This document shows positions 63,190 through 64,000 of a stretch of 64,000 bases of DNA, piece by piece (within the stretch, counting starts at the first letter, position 1; each line of letters starts with the position of its first letter). The DNA is taken from contig NC_018218.1 in the NCBI RefSeq assembly GCF_000219625.1, forward strand, positions 5,828,001 through 5,892,000, given 5' to 3'. The notes under the pieces are model-generated. The model was not told where the DNA came from. It saw only the letters and a list, made by a program, of their open reading frames with translations, and searched no databases. This stretch comes from Zymoseptoria tritici IPO323 (taxonomy: Eukaryota > Ascomycota > Dothideomycetes > Mycosphaerellales > Mycosphaerellaceae). The translations under genes were made by a program, and so were the position numbers.

Positions 63190-64000
63190 GCCTTAATTAA
63201 TGCGAACAAGAGAGACAACCCGAACTTGGTGAACATCTGGATCGTACACACGATAGCTTGACTCATTCTCCATGCCGACGACATAGCCAACCTAGCTACG
63301 ATTGTCGTAGAGTTTCGCATGCTTGCGATTTTTGCGCTCTTCTTCTGTGATAGACACATAGACTCTGCTGCCCCAGATGAATTCCTTAGATAAATCCGGC
63401 TGCAGACCTTCAGTAGCCTCCTAAGGGGTCTTGTCGGAACGAGCTCGAGTTGGTTTACGAGATTTGTGCCAGATTTCATGATCAATTGCTTCAGGCCAAA
63501 GGTCGGCAGGCAACTTGGTCTGGCGATGCTTGTGCTCGGCGCTGTTAATAATGATCCTAGCCAGCTGGCCGGAAAGAGAGTTATCGTTGATAAGTGTTAA
63601 TGCGCCTTCACGAATTGTGCGATTGGCTCTTTCAGCAACGCCGACTTAATGATGAGCGTATGGTACTGTTGGTTCGATAGTTATGCCCTTGGAGGTGCAC
63701 TACGTCTTGAAAGGTCCCTTGTTAAACTCACTATCACCTCGCCAGGAGCGAATCTTAATCTTGTACTTTCGCTCGAGGAACTTAGCGAGTTGTTTGATAG
63801 CGTTAGGCGCATCAGAAGGTCTCGCCAGTCGGAGAGACCAAGTGCGTCGAGTAGCATCGTCCGTAAGAAAGGTCATCCAGCGTGTACCGTCGTATCCATT
63901 GACAGGGTATGGGCCCTAGTTGTCAATATGCATAAGCTCTCCGAAATCCTCGAACTGTCGACGGGCGGGCTCACGGGAGATGTGAGCAATAGCACGACTT
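63190..64000 (-). pseudogene. Outer Copia integrase (runs off the window)
   Basis: Copia integrase core read from the right edge. The first catalytic Asp is in MHIDN, the second in WRGDSEFNKGPF, and the Glu in VAERANRTIREG. Downstream come PADLWPEAIDH and the C-terminal GYVVGMENESSYRVYDP block. Several TAG/TAA codons interrupt it (for example after HIDN and before VGVAERA). It continues beyond position 64000. Confidence 0.85.

Larger units (their letters stand above)
53202..64000 (-). mobile_element. Ty1/Copia LTR retrotransposon (outer element), partial in window
   Basis: Minus-strand Copia element entering from the right edge. In coding order right to left it shows integrase (about 64000–63190), an unusual linker module (63190–62492 continuing at 56125–55020), reverse transcriptase (about 54970–53940) and RNase H (about 53800–53439). 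A G-rich polypurine tract and a putative 3' LTR end it at about 53202. The reading frame is broken by many stops; all those I read are TAG or TAA, at positions where Gln is expected. A second Copia element (56131–62486) is inserted in it. The 5' LTR, gag and protease lie outside the window. Confidence 0.9.

Noticed and set aside
53202..64000. Possible large DNA-virus or Starship-type cargo region
   Set aside because: Every recognisable protein fragment belongs to Ty1/Copia retrotransposons; no tyrosine recombinase or captain gene was seen.
1..64000. CRISPR arrays, bacterial operons, riboswitches or rRNA genes
   Set aside because: None seen; the window is eukaryotic with spliceosomal introns and no regularly spaced identical repeats.

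Overview
The window is nuclear DNA of a filamentous ascomycete. Genes are compact, with short 49–71 bp introns that have fungal splice sites and CTRAC-type branch points. Conserved proteins are of Pezizomycotina type, and the right end is a transposon block with a repeat-induced point mutation (RIP)-like signature. A dothideomycete close to the Mycosphaerellaceae is my best guess, from general protein character only.

Left part (1–15,800), mostly housekeeping: a Zn2Cys6 regulator with an unresolved 5' end, VPS9 (Rab5-class GEF with CUE tail), an Mpv17/PMP22 membrane protein, PGK1, SEM1 divergent from NUP84, a patatin-like lipase-family protein whose nucleophile and DGS segment are both missing, and a GNAT acetyltransferase.

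Middle-left (15,900–25,700): a same-strand array of large uncharacterised paralogues. Two look intact (15963–18480 and 22681–25383). Between them lie a 5'-truncated, frameshifted copy and a fragment carrying only the C-terminal part. All four end in a ~100-residue domain resembling the HicA fold, but with the usual HicA His replaced. The two intact genes also share a 69 bp upstream block. This is the most unusual coding system in the window.

Middle (27,400–46,130): a PPPDE/DeSI-type peptidase, an Hst3/Hst4-type sirtuin, Mediator MED16, a Cys-rich secreted-protein gene with a stop codon inside its signal peptide, an RGS-LOV photoreceptor of the BcLOV4 type, RAD51 and NUP120.

Right-middle (46,600–53,180): a 67-residue Cys-rich secreted protein, two tandem genes sharing a new repeat module (one fused to a retrotransposon-protease-like domain without its catalytic Asp), a beta-lactamase/transpeptidase-fold serine hydrolase, and a Nug1-like protein whose whole GTPase core is absent.

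Right end (53,202–64,000): a Ty1/Copia retrotransposon on the minus strand that runs off the window. Its polyprotein carries an extra module between integrase and reverse transcriptase (SANT/HTH-like segments and a Zn2Cys6-like Cys cluster). A second Copia element (56131–62486) is inserted in that module, with 171 bp LTRs, a GAGTC target duplication and an initiator-Met half-tRNA primer site. The nested copy is heavily mutated and holds a decayed tRNA-like sequence.
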